A stretch of DNA of 64,000 nt from Roseateles_B flavus (GTDB lineage Bacteria > Pseudomonadota > Gammaproteobacteria > Burkholderiales > Burkholderiaceae_C): contig NZ_JBDPZC010000004.1 in assembly GCF_039872765.1 (NCBI RefSeq), forward strand, positions 248,001 to 312,000. The letters are read 5' to 3'. Every line of letters begins with the position of its first letter. The stretch's first letter is position 1. The position numbers and the translations under genes are program-made. The notes beneath the pieces are model-generated. The model was not told the origin of the DNA. It ran no database searches and was given only the letters and a program-made list of their open reading frames with translations. This document shows, one piece after another, positions 1 through 9,540 of the stretch.

Positions 1-838
1 CACAGTCAATAACCACGAAGCCAAATACCGGGGTCTGAAGCAACCCTTTCACCACTGAGACATTTAACTCACTCAGCGATCTTGGGGGGATTTTCCAAGT
101 GAATTTCTCGGTTGTTGTGTAATCCTCAGAAAAAACCTGCGTGTTCGTTTTCGTCAGATCAAATGAATTCTTCTGTAAAAGATCCGCGTTGATTCTCGCG
201 TCTCCTAAAGGTACGTTAAACGCAACCTTCAAATCGTTGGATCCTGTAATTCTTTGCGTCCATTGCGCAGTCTCTGATCGCCTCGTAGTCAAGGTAACGC
301 TGTAGTCCCATTTCTTTTCTTTGTCCGTCGCATTTTTGAACGACTTAACGGTTCTTTCTACTTTGCCTGGAATTACCTTCGACTGGTCGATTGCAACATC
401 CGCAATTCCTTGCTGCAAGACCACCAACTTGGTCGCGACTACCTTCGCCGGCCCGCCGAAGCGATGGACTTTCGTCCAGAGCTGTTTTATTTGAGCCTCT
501 GTCTCAGCGCCAATGACCAAGGACCTGGTATCGCCTGTTGACCTCGTTCGAGTACGACTCACCTTGCGCGCACCAAATAAGTCGACGCTTAGCGTTTCGC
601 CCTCGCGGAGGAGAGATGGTCCTCGTTCCTTTACAACTTCGGGATCGTTAGCAGACTGCGCCACCCAAGAAACTAGGCCGTCACCATCCTCATTCGCCTC
701 TATTTCGAAATGGCGTTGTTCCCCTGGATTCAATCTCTCGGCGTCAATTACCAAGTTCTGATCGTAGTCAAAGTTATCTCGAACCCACAAGAAAATATCT
801 TCATGATCTTCATTTGCCACATAAACTTTGATTTTCAT
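1..838 (-). CDS. Aerolysin-like (ETX/MTX2-type) beta-pore-forming protein, C-terminus cut by window edge
   Basis: Reading the minus strand from an ATG at 838 gives 279 codons without a stop, running off position 1. GGGAG lies 5 bases upstream, which favours this ATG over the in-frame ATG at 850. No signal peptide is visible. Residues 1-95 form a polar beta-rich N-terminal part that I do not recognise. From about residue 140 the pattern fits the membrane-insertion region of aerolysin-fold proteins: an FKNATDKEKKWDY segment, a Ser/Thr-rich alternating stretch (SVTLTTRRSETAQWTQRITG), a central short-lived hydrophobic turn, a second Thr-rich strand (TQVFSEDYTTTEKFTW) and then IPPRS, the usual VPP-type turn. 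The gene is clearly lower in G+C than everything after 1650 and uses AT-ending codons freely, suggesting transfer. The family call is inference from pattern alone. Confidence 0.6.
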   Translation of the reverse strand, partial: MKIKVYVANEDHEDIFLWVRDNFDYDQNLVIDAERLNPGEQRHFEIEANEDGDGLVSWVAQSANDPEVVKERGPSLLREGETLSVDLFGARKVSRTRTRSTGDTRSLVIGAETEAQIKQLWTKVHRFGGPAKVVATKLVVLQQGIADVAIDQSKVIPGKVERTVKSFKNATDKEKKWDYSVTLTTRRSETAQWTQRITGSNDLKVAFNVPLGDARINADLLQKNSFDLTKTNTQVFSEDYTTTEKFTWKIPPRSLSELNVSVVKGLLQTPVFGFVVIDC

Positions 839-850
839 GATCGCTCCCAT

Positions 851-1676
851 GTTGCTGATCCGATGCAGATTGGCAAACCGCAGCCTGTGCTTTCCACGCT
901 CCCTTGTACCGCAATCGGCCCACCTGCCGCAATAGTGTCCTCTTGCATGAACTTCACCCCCGATGCTTCGAACTTGCCCACCGCGCTGTGCAAGTTCCCA
1001 ACTCGGTCGGGATGGCCCTTGTTGGCATTTCAGTGCTGCACAGCAGCAAGCCGAGCCGATGCAGTACCAACGCCAATACGGCGCTGTTTAGTATCGAGAG
1101 CGGTGCATCCTTGCTAGCTCGGTAAACGAACGCAACAGTTAAGGCTTGTGCGACACCTGCCCTCACGAGCAGGCAATCGCCCGCGTCACTGCGTCCGGGC
1201 AGGTGTTGCAGAAGCATCGATCGCTGCAGTGGCGCCCGTCAAGCCTGGAGTCGGACTTCGGCTTTGGGCACATTGCAGCCAAATAGACACCGACCGCGAC
1301 CACCAGCAACCGCTGCATTGCCGCCCATCTCGCATTTGCCGCACACCGGCCAGTCGAGCCATCCAACAGCCGGTGATCCACTCAATGCCGACTTGCAGCC
1401 GGATGGATTTCCAACGCGGCGCAAGTGGGCTTCCCAAAGGCTGACGTCGGCGGGCATCCGTTGATGGCCGAGACCGGTCTACAGCTTCAGCCCTGGCCAC
1501 CCGACCGCCCCCGCTCCACCGCAACCACCTCCACACAGCCCGCTCACCAAGCTGGTCGCGGGTGTCTACCGTAGGGCCCACTGCGCGGGTGCCGCTGAAC
1601 GCCATCGCCCTGGCTCATCGGTCACGACCTCGGTGAGCCGGGAGGCCTCCGCCCGCTTTTGGGACAATACGCCCCC
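851..1676. other. Long stretch without a convincing gene
   Basis: About 830 bases separate the toxin-like gene from pyrC. Open frames exist on both strands, but none has a recognisable protein, a good ribosome binding site or the codon bias of the neighbourhood. Composition shifts from AT-richer near 850 to the typical high G+C by about 1450. This may be decayed DNA at the border of an acquired segment. The only structure seen is an inverted repeat near 1150-1209. Confidence 0.5.
1150..1209. repeat. Inverted repeat, 13-bp arms
   Basis: GCGACACCTGCCC at 1150-1162 pairs with GGGCAGGTGTTGC at 1197-1209 (12 of 13 complementary) around a 34-base loop. No T-tract follows on either strand, so it is not an obvious intrinsic terminator. 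Function unknown. Confidence 0.4.
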
Positions 1677-2723
1677 ATGAGCACCCCCGCCCCCCTCACC
1701 GAACTCACCATCACCCGCCCCGACGACTGGCATCTGCACGTGCGTGACGGCGCCGCCATGCAGAGCGTGGTGCCCTACACGGCCCGCCAGTTCGGCCGCG
1801 CGATCATCATGCCGAATCTGCGCCCGCCGGTGACCACCGCCGCGCAGGCCGCGGACTACCGCCAGCGCATCCTGGCCGCCGTGCCCGCGGGCGTGAGCTT
1901 CGAGCCGCTGATGACGCTCTATCTCACGGACAACACGCCGCCCGAGGAGATCGCCGCGGCCAAGGCCGCAGGCGTGGTGGCGCTGAAGCTCTACCCGGCC
2001 GGCGCCACCACCAACAGCGATGCCGGCGTGACCGACCTGCGCAAGTGCTACAAGACCCTGGAGGCCATGCAGCGCGAGGGCATCCGCTTCCTGGTGCACG
2101 GCGAGGTGACGGATCCGGACATCGACGTCTTCGACCGCGAGGCCGTGTTCATCGACCGCGTGATGACGCCGCTGCGCAAGGACTTCCCCGAGCTCAAGAT
2201 TGTCTTCGAGCACATCACCACCAAGGAAGCCGCCGCCTACGTGATGGCCAGCGACGAGCACGTGGCCGCCACGCTCACGCCGCAGCACCTGCTCTACAAC
2301 CGCAACGCCATCTTCACCGGCGGCCTGCGCCCGCACTACTACTGCCTGCCCGTGCTGAAGCGGGAGGAGCACCGCCAGGCGCTCATCAAGGCCGCCACCT
2401 CGGGCAGCCCCAAGTTCTTCCTGGGCACCGACAGCGCACCGCACGCCTCGCAGATGAAGGAGAACTCGGTCTGCGGCGCCGGCTGCTTCACGGCGCTGTC
2501 TGCGCTGGAGCTCTACCTCGATGCCTTCGAGGCCATGGGCGCGCTGGACAAGTTCGAGGCCTTCGCCAGCTTCAACGGCCCGGCCTTCTACGGCCTGCCG
2601 CGCAACAGCGGCACCATCACCCTTCGCAAGCAGGCCTGGACCCTGCCCGAGAGCGTGCCCTTCGGCGATGCGCTGCTCAAGCCGCTGCGCGGTGGCGAGG
2701 CGCTGGCCTGGCAGCTGGTCTGA
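1677..2723 (+). CDS. pyrC: Dihydroorotase
   Basis: Cytoplasmic enzyme of pyrimidine synthesis that interconverts carbamoyl aspartate and dihydroorotate. The 348-residue product has the usual length of the E. coli-type class II enzyme. The metal-binding HLH pair is at residues 19 and 21 (DDWHLHVRDG). The lysine expected to be carboxylated lies in VVALKLYPAG near residue 104, further metal histidines in VHGEV and FEHITT, and the catalytic aspartate in GTDSAPH. I chose the ATG at 1677; a TTG six codons earlier is in frame but would add residues with no counterpart in the family. GACAAT, 8 bases before the ATG, resembles a -10 element, so the leader may be very short. Confidence 0.96.
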   Translation: MSTPAPLTELTITRPDDWHLHVRDGAAMQSVVPYTARQFGRAIIMPNLRPPVTTAAQAADYRQRILAAVPAGVSFEPLMTLYLTDNTPPEEIAAAKAAGVVALKLYPAGATTNSDAGVTDLRKCYKTLEAMQREGIRFLVHGEVTDPDIDVFDREAVFIDRVMTPLRKDFPELKIVFEHITTKEAAAYVMASDEHVAATLTPQHLLYNRNAIFTGGLRPHYYCLPVLKREEHRQALIKAATSGSPKFFLGTDSAPHASQMKENSVCGAGCFTALSALELYLDAFEAMGALDKFEAFASFNGPAFYGLPRNSGTITLRKQAWTLPESVPFGDALLKPLRGGEALAWQLV

Positions 2724-2733
2724 GGAGCCGGCG

Positions 2734-3504
2734 CTGAGCGAGCCCGCAGCGCTGGGGCCCGCCCCGGACTGGACCGCGCCCTGGCTGGCGGACTACCGCG
2801 CCGCCGGCCTCGCCCTGCAGCAGCGTCTGCATGCGGGGCTGACGGTGGCGCAGGCGCTCAATGCCCTGGTCGACGCCATGCCGGACGCCGAGCGGCCGCG
2901 CCTGCGGGGTCAGGTCTTGCGCTTCGTGCCGCAGGCCGCGCTGGATGGCGAGCCGGGCTACGAGGCCTTCATCGCGCTGCAGGCCGCCGTACCTACCCGC
3001 GAGCACTGGCATGACGCGCTCAACGGCCTCGTGTGGCTGCGCTGGCCCGCGCTCAAGGCCCGGTTGAACGCGCTGCACCAGCAGGGCCTGGCGGCGCCGC
3101 AGGACGGGGGCCGGCGCGGCCCCCTGCGCGACGCCCTGACACTGTTCGACGAGAACGGTGCCTGGCTCGAGGCGCCGCCGGCCCTGTGCGAGGCCTTGCG
3201 GGCGCGGGACTGGCGGCGCCTGTTCATCGAGCTGCGTCCGCTCTGGGCCCAGGCCCGGCTGCACCTGATCGGCCATGCCTTGATGGAGAAGCTGATGCAG
3301 CCGCGCACCCCCATCTGCGCCCATGTGCTGCTGCAGGACCCGCAGGGCCTGGACGCCGCAGCCTGGGCCGGCAAGCCCTTTGCCCCGCTGCCCGTGCTGG
3401 GGGTGCCGGGCTGGTGGCCGGCCAACGGGGACGCCGGCTTCTACGATGATGTGCGGGTGTTCCGGCCGCATGTTTCGTCCGGCACCGGGCTGCAATGCAG
3501 CTAG
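2734..3504 (+). CDS. DUF3025 family protein, apparent CTG start
   Basis: The frame encodes a protein of about 256 residues resembling the uncharacterised DUF3025 family common in Burkholderiales. Visible hallmarks are LTLFDENGAW in the middle and a C-terminal block with GVPGWW...NGDAGFYDDVRVFRP. No ATG occurs at a sensible place. A CTG at 2734 lies 6 bases after GAGGAG and gives LSEPAALGPAPDW; a GTG at 2692 is also in frame but would overlap pyrC by 32 bases and has no ribosome site. It follows pyrC by 10 bases and is probably cotranscribed. A copy of the dispersed 14-bp motif lies inside it and encodes GQVL with codons unusual for this genome. Function unknown. Confidence 0.75.
   Translation: MSEPAALGPAPDWTAPWLADYRAAGLALQQRLHAGLTVAQALNALVDAMPDAERPRLRGQVLRFVPQAALDGEPGYEAFIALQAAVPTREHWHDALNGLVWLRWPALKARLNALHQQGLAAPQDGGRRGPLRDALTLFDENGAWLEAPPALCEALRARDWRRLFIELRPLWAQARLHLIGHALMEKLMQPRTPICAHVLLQDPQGLDAAAWAGKPFAPLPVLGVPGWWPANGDAGFYDDVRVFRPHVSSGTGLQCS
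2906..2920 (+). repeat. Dispersed 14-bp motif, exact copy (plus orientation)
   Basis: GGGGTCAGGTCTTGC inside the DUF3025 gene. See the finding on the dispersed motif. Confidence 0.7.
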
Positions 3505-3535
3505 CATCGCGGCAAAGTCAAGCAAGGGAGTCCCT

Positions 3536-4903
3536 TTGAATCCAATTCCCGAACGCCGTCGCCGCCCCGCCTGGGGCCTGGCCCTGGCGCTGGTCCTCAG
3601 CCTCGGGGCGGCCCCGGCGGCCTGGTCCCAGACCGGCGCCCGCCCGGCCGCCTCCGCCCCGCAGGAGGAGGCGAAGAAGCCCGCGCCCGTCTCGGCCGTG
3701 GCGCGCCGTGTGTACGAGCGCGCCCGCGGCCAGCTGATGCAGATCCGCACCCTGCTCAAGAGCCAGGACAGCCAGGCCTCGGTGGGCTCGGGCTTCGTGG
3801 TCAGCGAGCAGGGCCACGTGATCACCAACTACCACGTGGTCAGCCAGTTCGCGCTGGAGCCCGACCGCTACCGCCTGCGCTACGCCACGACGGAAGGCGA
3901 GGGCGGCGCCATCGAGCTGCTGGACATCGACGTCCGCCGCGACCTCGCCCTGCTGCGCATCAAGGACTTCAAGCCCGAGGGCGTGCTGCGCTTCCGCCCG
4001 CTGGAGCAGCCCCTGTCCAAGGGCGACCGCATCTACTCCATGGGCAATCCGCACGACGTGGCCTTTGCCGTGGTGGAGGGCACCTACAACGGCCTGGTCG
4101 AGCGCAGCTTCGATCCGCTGATCTACTACTCCGGCTCCATCAACTCGGGCATGAGCGGCGGCCCCGTGGTCGACGAGGACGGTCGCGTGGTGGGCGTCAA
4201 TGTCTCGGCGATGTTCTTCGCTCAGCAGATGAGCTTCCTGGTACCGGGGCAGTTCGCCGCCGACCTGCTCCAGCGCAGCCGCGACGCCAAGCCCCTGGAC
4301 AAGCCCGTCTGGCCCCAGCTCACCGCGCAGCTGATGGCCTACCAGGACGAGCTCGTGCAGGCTTTCGTCAAGCAGCCCTGGCGCGATGCCGGCCATGCGC
4401 GCTACCAGCTGCCGGTGCCGCAGGAGCAGTACATGCGCTGCTGGGGCCGGGGCACGGGGGCGGACACCAAGGGCCTGGAGTTCCAGCGCTCACAGTGCCG
4501 CATGGAGCACGCCATCTTCATCAACGGCGGCATGCAGACCGGCTACCTGGACATGGCCCACGAGGCCTACGACGGCAGCAAGCTGGGCTCGCTGCGCTTT
4601 GCGCGCCAGTACGGCAACAGCTTCCGCAACGAACGCCTGGGCCGCGATGACCGCGACCGCACCGCCCCCTACTGCCGCGAGGACTTCGTCGAGCAGCAGG
4701 GCCTGCCCCTGCGCGCCGTGGTCTGCTTGCGGGCCTACCGCAAGCTGCCGGGCCTGCACGACCTCAGCGTGCTGGTCACCACGGTCGACGCCAACACCGA
4801 AGGCGCGCTGGGCCGCTTCGACGCCAAGGGCGTCAGCTTCGCCAACGCCCAGACCCTCACCCGTCACTACCTGAAAGGCTTCGCATGGACCAGGCCGCAG
4901 TGA
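3536..4903 (+). CDS. Secreted trypsin-like serine protease
   Basis: Predicted exported protease of 455 residues. The start is a TTG at 3536, 5 bases after GGGAG; it begins an Arg-rich n-region, a hydrophobic core (LALALVLSLGAAPAAW) and a signal peptidase site near residue 32. The chymotrypsin/HtrA-like triad is visible: His100 (TNYHVV), Asp136 (RRDLALL) and Ser207 (NSGMSGGPV). There is no recognisable PDZ domain. The C-terminal half (about 250-455) is Cys-containing and unassigned. The 3' end overlaps the following FHA gene by 19 bases, so the two are translationally linked and may work together at the envelope. Confidence 0.85.
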   Translation: MNPIPERRRRPAWGLALALVLSLGAAPAAWSQTGARPAASAPQEEAKKPAPVSAVARRVYERARGQLMQIRTLLKSQDSQASVGSGFVVSEQGHVITNYHVVSQFALEPDRYRLRYATTEGEGGAIELLDIDVRRDLALLRIKDFKPEGVLRFRPLEQPLSKGDRIYSMGNPHDVAFAVVEGTYNGLVERSFDPLIYYSGSINSGMSGGPVVDEDGRVVGVNVSAMFFAQQMSFLVPGQFAADLLQRSRDAKPLDKPVWPQLTAQLMAYQDELVQAFVKQPWRDAGHARYQLPVPQEQYMRCWGRGTGADTKGLEFQRSQCRMEHAIFINGGMQTGYLDMAHEAYDGSKLGSLRFARQYGNSFRNERLGRDDRDRTAPYCREDFVEQQGLPLRAVVCLRAYRKLPGLHDLSVLVTTVDANTEGALGRFDAKGVSFANAQTLTRHYLKGFAWTRPQ

Positions 4904-5874
4904 TCGAAGTCCTGGACCGCGACGGCCAGGTGCGCTCGGTCCACAAGGTGCAGGCCTGGCCCCTGCGCATCGGCCGTTCGCCGGCCTGCGGGCTGGTGCT
5001 GGACGACGCCCATGTGGCGGGCGAGCACGCCGAGCTGAGCTGGGACGAGGCCGGCCTGCAGCTGCGCCTGCTGGAGAGCCTCAACGGCGGCTGGCTGGGC
5101 CGCCAGCGCCTGCTGCCGGGCGAGTCCCGCGAGCTGCCCGACGACACCGTCTGGCAGCTGGGCAACACCCGGCTGCGCCTGCGCAGCACGCGCACGGCGC
5201 TGGCGCCGGAGAAGCCGCTGGCCCATCCGGAGTTCGCGCGCGGCCGCCTGCGCCATCTGCTGGTGCCAGGTCTTGCCCTGCTGTGGGCCCTGCTGCTGTG
5301 GCTGGACCAGTGGCTGGGCTCGGACCCCGGCACGCCCTGGATCCAGTACGCCCCGGCCCTGCTGGCACCCTTCGCGCTGGTGCTGGCCTGGTCGGGTCTG
5401 TGGGCCCTGGTGAGCATGCTGTTCCACCGCTGGTTCGCCTTTCTGCCGCATCTGCGGCGGGTGCTGCTGGTGCTGGTGGGCCTGCACCTGCTGGGCATGG
5501 GCCTGCCGGTGATCGCCTATGCCTTCTCGTGGCCGCGGCTGATGGTGGTGGAGGCGCTGGTGTTCCCGCTGGGCCTGGCGGCCCTGCTGTGGTGGCATGC
5601 CGCCCTGGTCTGGCCGCGGGCGCGGCGCATGCTGGCCGTGGGCCTGGCCAGCCTGCTGGTGGTCAGCATGGGCCTGATGGTCGGCAAGCGCTGGGAGCAG
5701 CAGCACTGGTTCGGCCCGGCCTACCTGAGCGTGTTGCCGCCGCCGGTGATGCGCCTGGCCTCGCCCAAGCCGGTGGATGCCCTGGTGGAGTCGCTGGCGC
5801 CCCTGGAGGCTCAGCTGAAGCGCCAGGCCTCACGCGACAACGACCTGCCCAGCCAGGACGGCATGGAGGAATGA
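4885..5874 (+). CDS. FHA-domain polytopic membrane protein
   Basis: 329 residues. The N-terminal 100 residues are a forkhead-associated domain, a phosphothreonine-peptide reader. The FHA core GR..(S)...H/N is seen as LRIGRSPACGLVLDD, then AGEHAEL and LLESLNGGWLG. Residues from about 118 on carry four to five hydrophobic segments, so the FHA domain is tethered to the inner membrane and should face the cytoplasm. It overlaps the 3' end of the protease gene. No kinase gene is adjacent, so the partner is unknown. A core copy (CAGGTCTTGC, 5267-5276) of the dispersed motif lies within it. Confidence 0.8.
   Translation: MDQAAVIEVLDRDGQVRSVHKVQAWPLRIGRSPACGLVLDDAHVAGEHAELSWDEAGLQLRLLESLNGGWLGRQRLLPGESRELPDDTVWQLGNTRLRLRSTRTALAPEKPLAHPEFARGRLRHLLVPGLALLWALLLWLDQWLGSDPGTPWIQYAPALLAPFALVLAWSGLWALVSMLFHRWFAFLPHLRRVLLVLVGLHLLGMGLPVIAYAFSWPRLMVVEALVFPLGLAALLWWHAALVWPRARRMLAVGLASLLVVSMGLMVGKRWEQQHWFGPAYLSVLPPPVMRLASPKPVDALVESLAPLEAQLKRQASRDNDLPSQDGMEE
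5267..5276 (+). repeat. Core copy of dispersed motif (plus orientation)
   Basis: CAGGTCTTGC, the 10-base core of the dispersed motif, inside the FHA gene. Confidence 0.45.
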
Positions 5875-5895
5875 GCCGGCGCTGAACCGACGAAA

Positions 5896-5922
5896 AAAGG
5901 CCCCTCGCCGAGGGGCCTTTCT
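5896..5922. terminator. Bidirectional intrinsic terminator
   Basis: AAAGGCCCCT, loop CGCCG, then AGGGGCCTTT forms a 10-bp stem with an A-run before and a T-run after it. It sits between the convergent FHA gene and cysK and can serve both strands. Confidence 0.9.
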
Positions 5923-5960
5923 CATGGCGGCAGGCCGGATCGCGCGGCTGCCTTGCGGGC

Positions 5961-6875
<915 letters not shown>

Positions 6876-7074
6876 GGTCGCTCCTGTGCAAGGCCACCAA
6901 TGGTAGCGCCGCGGCTTATGACCACATCGTCTAAGTAACTGCGGGTAAGAGAGCCAGGGGATGCCACTTATTTGGCCAGGTGCCTACCCCTGCAAGGCTA
7001 GGCAGGCTGACAATGCGGGCCTGAGGCGTTCCGTCTGGGCGTTTCAGGCTCATGGTTTTTGAAGGGGGCACACA

Positions 7075-9471
7075 ATGAAGGATTCGAAGGGACACGTGAC
7101 GGTGGTGGTGCGCCGCAAGTTCTTGCTGGGCTCGGCGCTGAGCGTGCTGGGCGGCATGCATCTCACCGCCTGCGGAGGCGGGGGCAGCGCGATGGCGGCC
7201 ACCAGCCCCAACACCACGCCCAACACCACGCCCACCAGCGGCACGCCCACAGATGGTGGGGCGCCCGTGAGTCCTGACAATCAGCTGCGCGTGAGCCTGC
7301 CCACGGGCAGTGAGACCAACTACCCGCTGCAGTTCGGCCGGCCCTTCGCGGCAGGCGAGATCGCTGACACCCCCAGCGTGTTCCTGGACGGCGTGATCGT
7401 GGCCTCGCAGGCGGACGTCAAGTCCCGCCACGCCGACGGCTCGGTCAAGTTCGCGGTGATCTCCGTGGTGCTGCCCACCCTGGGCACTACCGAGCGCGTG
7501 CTGAGCTTCGGCAATCAGCCCCGGCCCACGGTGACGCCCCTGCCCCTGGCCGACATGCTGGCGAACTTCGACTTCGACGCGACCATCAGCCTCACCTTCG
7601 GCCAGATGGACACCTCGCCCACGACAGTCTCCGCCCGCGCCATGCTGGCCGCCCAGACCGACGCCGGCCTGGCCGCCGAGACGGCAGCCGGCGGCGTGCA
7701 GAGCCGCTACTGGACGCAGGGCCCTCTGTGCACCACGGTGCTGCTGTGCGACCACAAGACCAAGGCCTTCGACATCGGCAGCAATGCCACGCGGGCCATC
7801 CGTCCCATGTTCCATGTGCAGTTCTGGCCCACCATCGGCAAGTACCACGTGCGCCACATCGTTGAGGTGGCCGACGTCACCCGGCTGAAGGACGAGACCA
7901 CGACCACCCTCAGCTTCACCACCGGCAAGGCCAGCCCGGTCGCGCGCCTGACCCAGACCAGCGTGAACCTCTACGCAGGCACCTGGCAGTCGCGGGCCTA
8001 CTGGGGCGGCCGCGAGCTGCCCCGTGCCAACATCAAGCACGGCGTGGCCTACCTCGCCAAGACCCGGGCCCTGCCCAACTACGACAGCAACATCGTCATC
8101 CACTCCGGCTCGGTCGCCAGCTATGCCAGCGACTGGGCCACGCGGCCGCAGGGCCTGGGCGCGAAGGGCTATTGGCAGATCGCCATGTCCAGCGTCGGCG
8201 GCCGCCAGGACCTGGGCCTGATGCCCAAGTGGGACTGCGTCTCCCTCTACTCCGGCGCGGCGTCCATGCAGGCCATCTGTGAGCGCCAGGCCGAGATGGC
8301 GGGCTCCTGGGCCTTTTTCTTCCGGGAGGGGGACAGCGCCAAGACCATCATCGGCACCACCTCGGGGCAGGGGCGCATCCTCTCCAAGCTCTCGCGGCCC
8401 ACCGTCTTCCTCCATGACAACAACAACTACTGGAGCCAGGCCGCCGTGGCCGACCGCTTCAAGGTGGATGGCACACTGAACATGAGCCGCGACGGCTGGC
8501 AGCATGACGTCGCACACACGCCCGGCACCTTCTGGTGGATGTACCTCAGCAGCGGCCAGGCCTTCTGGCAGGAAAAGCTGATGCAGCTGGGGGCCTGGTC
8601 CCTGTTCGTGGTGAACCCCGGCCTGTCCTTCAACTCCGTGGGCAGCGGCTCGTCGAACAAGTCCATGATCCTCAACGGCGTCCAGGTGCGAGGCTGGGGC
8701 TGGCAGTTCCGCAATCGCGCCCGCGCCTGGTGGGCGGCCCTGGACGGCAGCCCGGAGCGCTCCCTGCTCGAGCAGAGCCTCAACGAGGCCCTGGCCCAGC
8801 GCTACGGCCTCTATGCCATCAGCAGCTCCCTGGACAGCCACCCGATCCGCGTCAGCTGGAATGCCAACTACATGACCTGGTATTCCAACGGCCCCGCCCA
8901 GCCGCGCCCCAACGCCCTGGCCTTCTGGGAGGGCAATGGCGGCTACACGCGTGACCAGTTCATCAGCTCCGTCGGCGCGCCGCCGGACGACTGGGGTGGC
9001 GCCTCCACGGCGCCCTGGATGCAGAACTTCATCACGATGTCGGTCAACCACGCAGTCGAGCTGGGCTGCAGCGCCGCGCTGCCCCTCGCGAACTGGGTGG
9101 GCAAGCAGGCCACGACCATCGCCAAGTCCGCCCATCCGCGCCACCTGGCCGACTACGTCTTCCCGCAGAACAAGAAGGACGGCAGCTATTACCAGGACCT
9201 GGACGAGCTCTACGGCACCTGGTCCTTCCTGGCCGAGGGCACGACGCCCCCGAGCATGCCGGCCGAGAGCAGCAGCGGCTTCCCGGGCGGTGGCACGCCG
9301 GGCACCTACCAGGTCACGGTGGAAGGCTATGGCGCCATCGCGGCGGCGGCCATCGCCACGTCCAACGGCAACCCCGACCAGGCGGCGGCCTGGGCCGTGG
9401 TGGGGCCGTGGTCCCGCAGCACCTACTACTTCAACCACGACCCGCGCTACGCCATCGTGCCGCGCAACTGA
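7075..9471 (+). CDS. Large exported lipoprotein with RIFT-barrel-like N-terminus
   Basis: 798 residues. The N-terminus combines twin arginines (RRKFLLG, Arg13-Arg14), a hydrophobic stretch and a lipobox LTAC with Cys33, so it should be a Tat-exported lipoprotein. A Thr/Pro/Asn-rich linker follows (about 40-65). The next block (PLQFGRPFAAGEI ... QADVKSRHADGSVKFAVISV) resembles the first domain of the PcRGLX/YetA-like family of exo-rhamnogalacturonan lyase relatives. The rest is Trp- and Tyr-rich, as in carbohydrate-active proteins, with no catalytic motif I can name. GGGGG lies 7 bases before the ATG at 7075. Polysaccharide-related function is inference. Confidence 0.7.
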   Translation: MKDSKGHVTVVVRRKFLLGSALSVLGGMHLTACGGGGSAMAATSPNTTPNTTPTSGTPTDGGAPVSPDNQLRVSLPTGSETNYPLQFGRPFAAGEIADTPSVFLDGVIVASQADVKSRHADGSVKFAVISVVLPTLGTTERVLSFGNQPRPTVTPLPLADMLANFDFDATISLTFGQMDTSPTTVSARAMLAAQTDAGLAAETAAGGVQSRYWTQGPLCTTVLLCDHKTKAFDIGSNATRAIRPMFHVQFWPTIGKYHVRHIVEVADVTRLKDETTTTLSFTTGKASPVARLTQTSVNLYAGTWQSRAYWGGRELPRANIKHGVAYLAKTRALPNYDSNIVIHSGSVASYASDWATRPQGLGAKGYWQIAMSSVGGRQDLGLMPKWDCVSLYSGAASMQAICERQAEMAGSWAFFFREGDSAKTIIGTTSGQGRILSKLSRPTVFLHDNNNYWSQAAVADRFKVDGTLNMSRDGWQHDVAHTPGTFWWMYLSSGQAFWQEKLMQLGAWSLFVVNPGLSFNSVGSGSSNKSMILNGVQVRGWGWQFRNRARAWWAALDGSPERSLLEQSLNEALAQRYGLYAISSSLDSHPIRVSWNANYMTWYSNGPAQPRPNALAFWEGNGGYTRDQFISSVGAPPDDWGGASTAPWMQNFITMSVNHAVELGCSAALPLANWVGKQATTIAKSAHPRHLADYVFPQNKKDGSYYQDLDELYGTWSFLAEGTTPPSMPAESSSGFPGGGTPGTYQVTVEGYGAIAAAAIATSNGNPDQAAAWAVVGPWSRSTYYFNHDPRYAIVPRN

Positions 9472-9525
9472 GGCCTCGCCACCTGTGCCCCGGTCCGGCT
9501 TCGCGGGAGCCGGCGCCGCTTCTGG

Positions 9526-9531
9526 GATAAT
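9526..9531 (+). promoter_or_regulatory. Likely -10 element of rnpB
   Basis: GATAAT lies 9 bases before the first base of the RNase P RNA helix, as expected for a sigma-70 -10 element. No clear -35 hexamer is visible upstream. Confidence 0.6.
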
Positions 9532-9540
9532 GCGGCCCGT

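Noticed and set aside
1130..1215. A possible integron attC-like site around the inverted repeat at 1150-1209
   Set aside because: The terminal core sequences (RYYYAAC and GTTRRRY) are not arranged correctly, and no integrase is in view.
6876..7074. A riboswitch or attenuator before cysK or the lipoprotein gene
   Set aside because: No recognisable aptamer core or terminator-antiterminator pair could be seen in the 199-base divergent spacer.
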